Assembly (NCBI RefSeq): GCF_001668615.1
Contig: NZ_LZMC01000082.1
Span: 30,857 to 94,856, forward strand
DNA: 64,000 nt
From: Mycobacterium sp. 1274761.0
GTDB lineage: Bacteria; Actinomycetota; Actinomycetes; Mycobacteriales; Mycobacteriaceae
Direction: 5' to 3'
Part shown: positions 63,281 to 64,000 of the stretch, piece after piece
Numbering within the stretch: position 1 is the first letter of the stretch
Layout: each line of letters opens with the position of its first letter
Translations under genes and position numbers: made by a program
Notes under the pieces: generated by a model
Seen by the model: the letters and a program-made list of their open reading frames with translations, nothing else
What the model was told of the DNA's origin: nothing
The model's database searches: none

Positions 63281-64000
63281 TCAAACCCGCGGAAGTTCCG
63301 CGACGACCTCGGCACGGGTGGCGTCGAAGCTGAAATATCCCTTGATGGGCAGCGTTTCCGGCATCGGGTCGTCGTAGCTCCACGCCACGTCGTCGACGAT
63401 CTCGTCCCCGATGACCGCCGACCAGTAGGTGGCGTAGCCCTTGTAGTTGCAGTAGCTGTTCGTCTGCGAGCGACGCAACAGGTCGGTCCGCACATGCGAG
63501 GGGTCGACGTACAGCAGGGGAGCCAGCGCCGTTTCGTAGACGACCGTGGTGTCTGACGTGTCCACCACAGTCGTCCCGGCCACGACCACCCGCAGGCCAC
63601 GATTGGTCGGACGGCAGTCGACCCGGTGATACGGGTTGGGCGGATAGTGCACGAGGGTGCGGCCCTCCTCGGTCCAGGTGTCGACCGCATCCCACGGCAC
63701 GTGCACATAGCCCGGCGCCTCGGCGACCGGTTCATGCGGAAGATCGCCGACCTCCTCAGCTGGGAACGCAAAGCTCAGTGGATGGTCGCGGCGGTGCACC
63801 AGCAGCGCCCGCTCGGTGTCGATCACGGCCGACCCGTCGCGTAACGCCTGCACGCGTCGCGGGTGCGGTTCGACGAACACCGGGTCTTCGGGCAGCGGCG
63901 GGGTGAACCAACCGACGGGATCCTTGCTGAGCGGGACACTGGCGGAATGTGGAGTGGTGCAGGCGTTCCCAAAGGCAGCTGCGACACCCGGCAGGTGCTG
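63281..64000 (-). CDS. DUF427 domain protein (5' end outside window)
   Basis: A protein with two DUF427 repeats. The first has PRRVQALRDGSAVIDTERALLVHRRDHPLSFAFP and the second has TNRGLRVVVAGTTVVDTSDTTVVYETALAPLLYVDPSHV, then CNYKGYATYW, the family hallmark. A GTG at 63880 could start it, but the frame stays open to base 64000 with sensible sequence (SKDPVGWFTPPLPEDPVF) matching the usual N-terminal segment. The true start is therefore probably beyond the window. Function unknown. It is convergent with the GH16 gene. Confidence 0.82.
   Translation of the reverse strand, partial: QHLPGVAAAFGNACTTPHSASVPLSKDPVGWFTPPLPEDPVFVEPHPRRVQALRDGSAVIDTERALLVHRRDHPLSFAFPAEEVGDLPHEPVAEAPGYVHVPWDAVDTWTEEGRTLVHYPPNPYHRVDCRPTNRGLRVVVAGTTVVDTSDTTVVYETALAPLLYVDPSHVRTDLLRRSQTNSYCNYKGYATYWSAVIGDEIVDDVAWSYDDPMPETLPIKGYFSFDATRAEVVAELPRV

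Overview
The window comes from a high-GC actinobacterium of the family Mycobacteriaceae, most likely an environmental, fast-growing Mycolicibacterium-type species. The backbone follows the Mycobacterium tuberculosis segment Rv2907c to Rv2880c: rimM, trmD, lppW, rplS, lepB, rnhB, a DUF2469 gene, yraN, comM-like, dprA, viuB, xerC, an M23 peptidase, rpsB, tsf, amiC, a marR gene, pyrH, frr, cdsA, rlmN. GTG starts, ATGA/GTGA stop-start overlaps and convergent genes with touching stops are frequent. Start codons were chosen from Shine-Dalgarno positions, overlaps and known family N-termini.

Region by region. (a) 1-5.4 kb: translation and secretion housekeeping genes, with lppW as a tandem pair. (b) 5.4-17.4 kb: an accessory block. 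It holds a methyltransferase, a CoA-transferase/thioesterase pair and an iron-type ABC transporter operon (binding lipoprotein, fused permease, ATPase). That operon is translationally coupled to an unusual adenylation / carrier / membrane-acyltransferase fusion protein. A haemophore-like secreted protein is divergent from it across an IdeR-like iron box. DUF1206 and esterase genes follow. (c) 17.4-32.6 kb: housekeeping run with extra genes (a lactate-monooxygenase-like flavoenzyme, SelO). A marR gene and a methyltransferase gene diverge around a perfect palindrome. (d) 32.6-36.7 kb: a variable spot between cdsA and rlmN with a 13E12-type HNH protein under an SOS box, a decayed flavin-oxidoreductase remnant, a TetR/methyltransferase pair and a DMT exporter. 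(e) 37.8-56.8 kb: a large catabolic island with two P450s, a ferredoxin, CoA transferase, acyl-CoA dehydrogenase, thioesterases, alcohol dehydrogenase, HpcH-type aldolase, SDR, Baeyer-Villiger-type monooxygenase, esterase, F420/flavin oxidoreductases and two paralogous TetR regulators. (f) 56.9-62.4 kb: an aromatic meta-cleavage-like operon (extradiol dioxygenase, FAH-fold hydrolase, FAD hydroxylase, P450) divergent from its own TetR gene. (g) 62.5-64 kb: a GH16 glucanase and a DUF427 protein running off the window.

The strongest new signal is a 30-bp element, CTTTACA-N14-TGT(C/A)A(C/A)GC, found five times at 39995, 41736, 44944, 52315 and 56778. Each copy lies at a promoter of the catabolic island, often 6-8 nt from a start codon. 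It looks like the shared operator, or operator/promoter, of one regulon, probably controlled by one or both TetR paralogs. The gene content suggests uptake and stepwise oxidation of a cyclic or terpenoid-like substrate: P450 hydroxylation, oxidation to a ketone, Baeyer-Villiger ring expansion, ester hydrolysis, then CoA-level degradation. The second-strongest is the iron locus with its Dlt-like three-in-one activation/carrier/acyltransferase protein.
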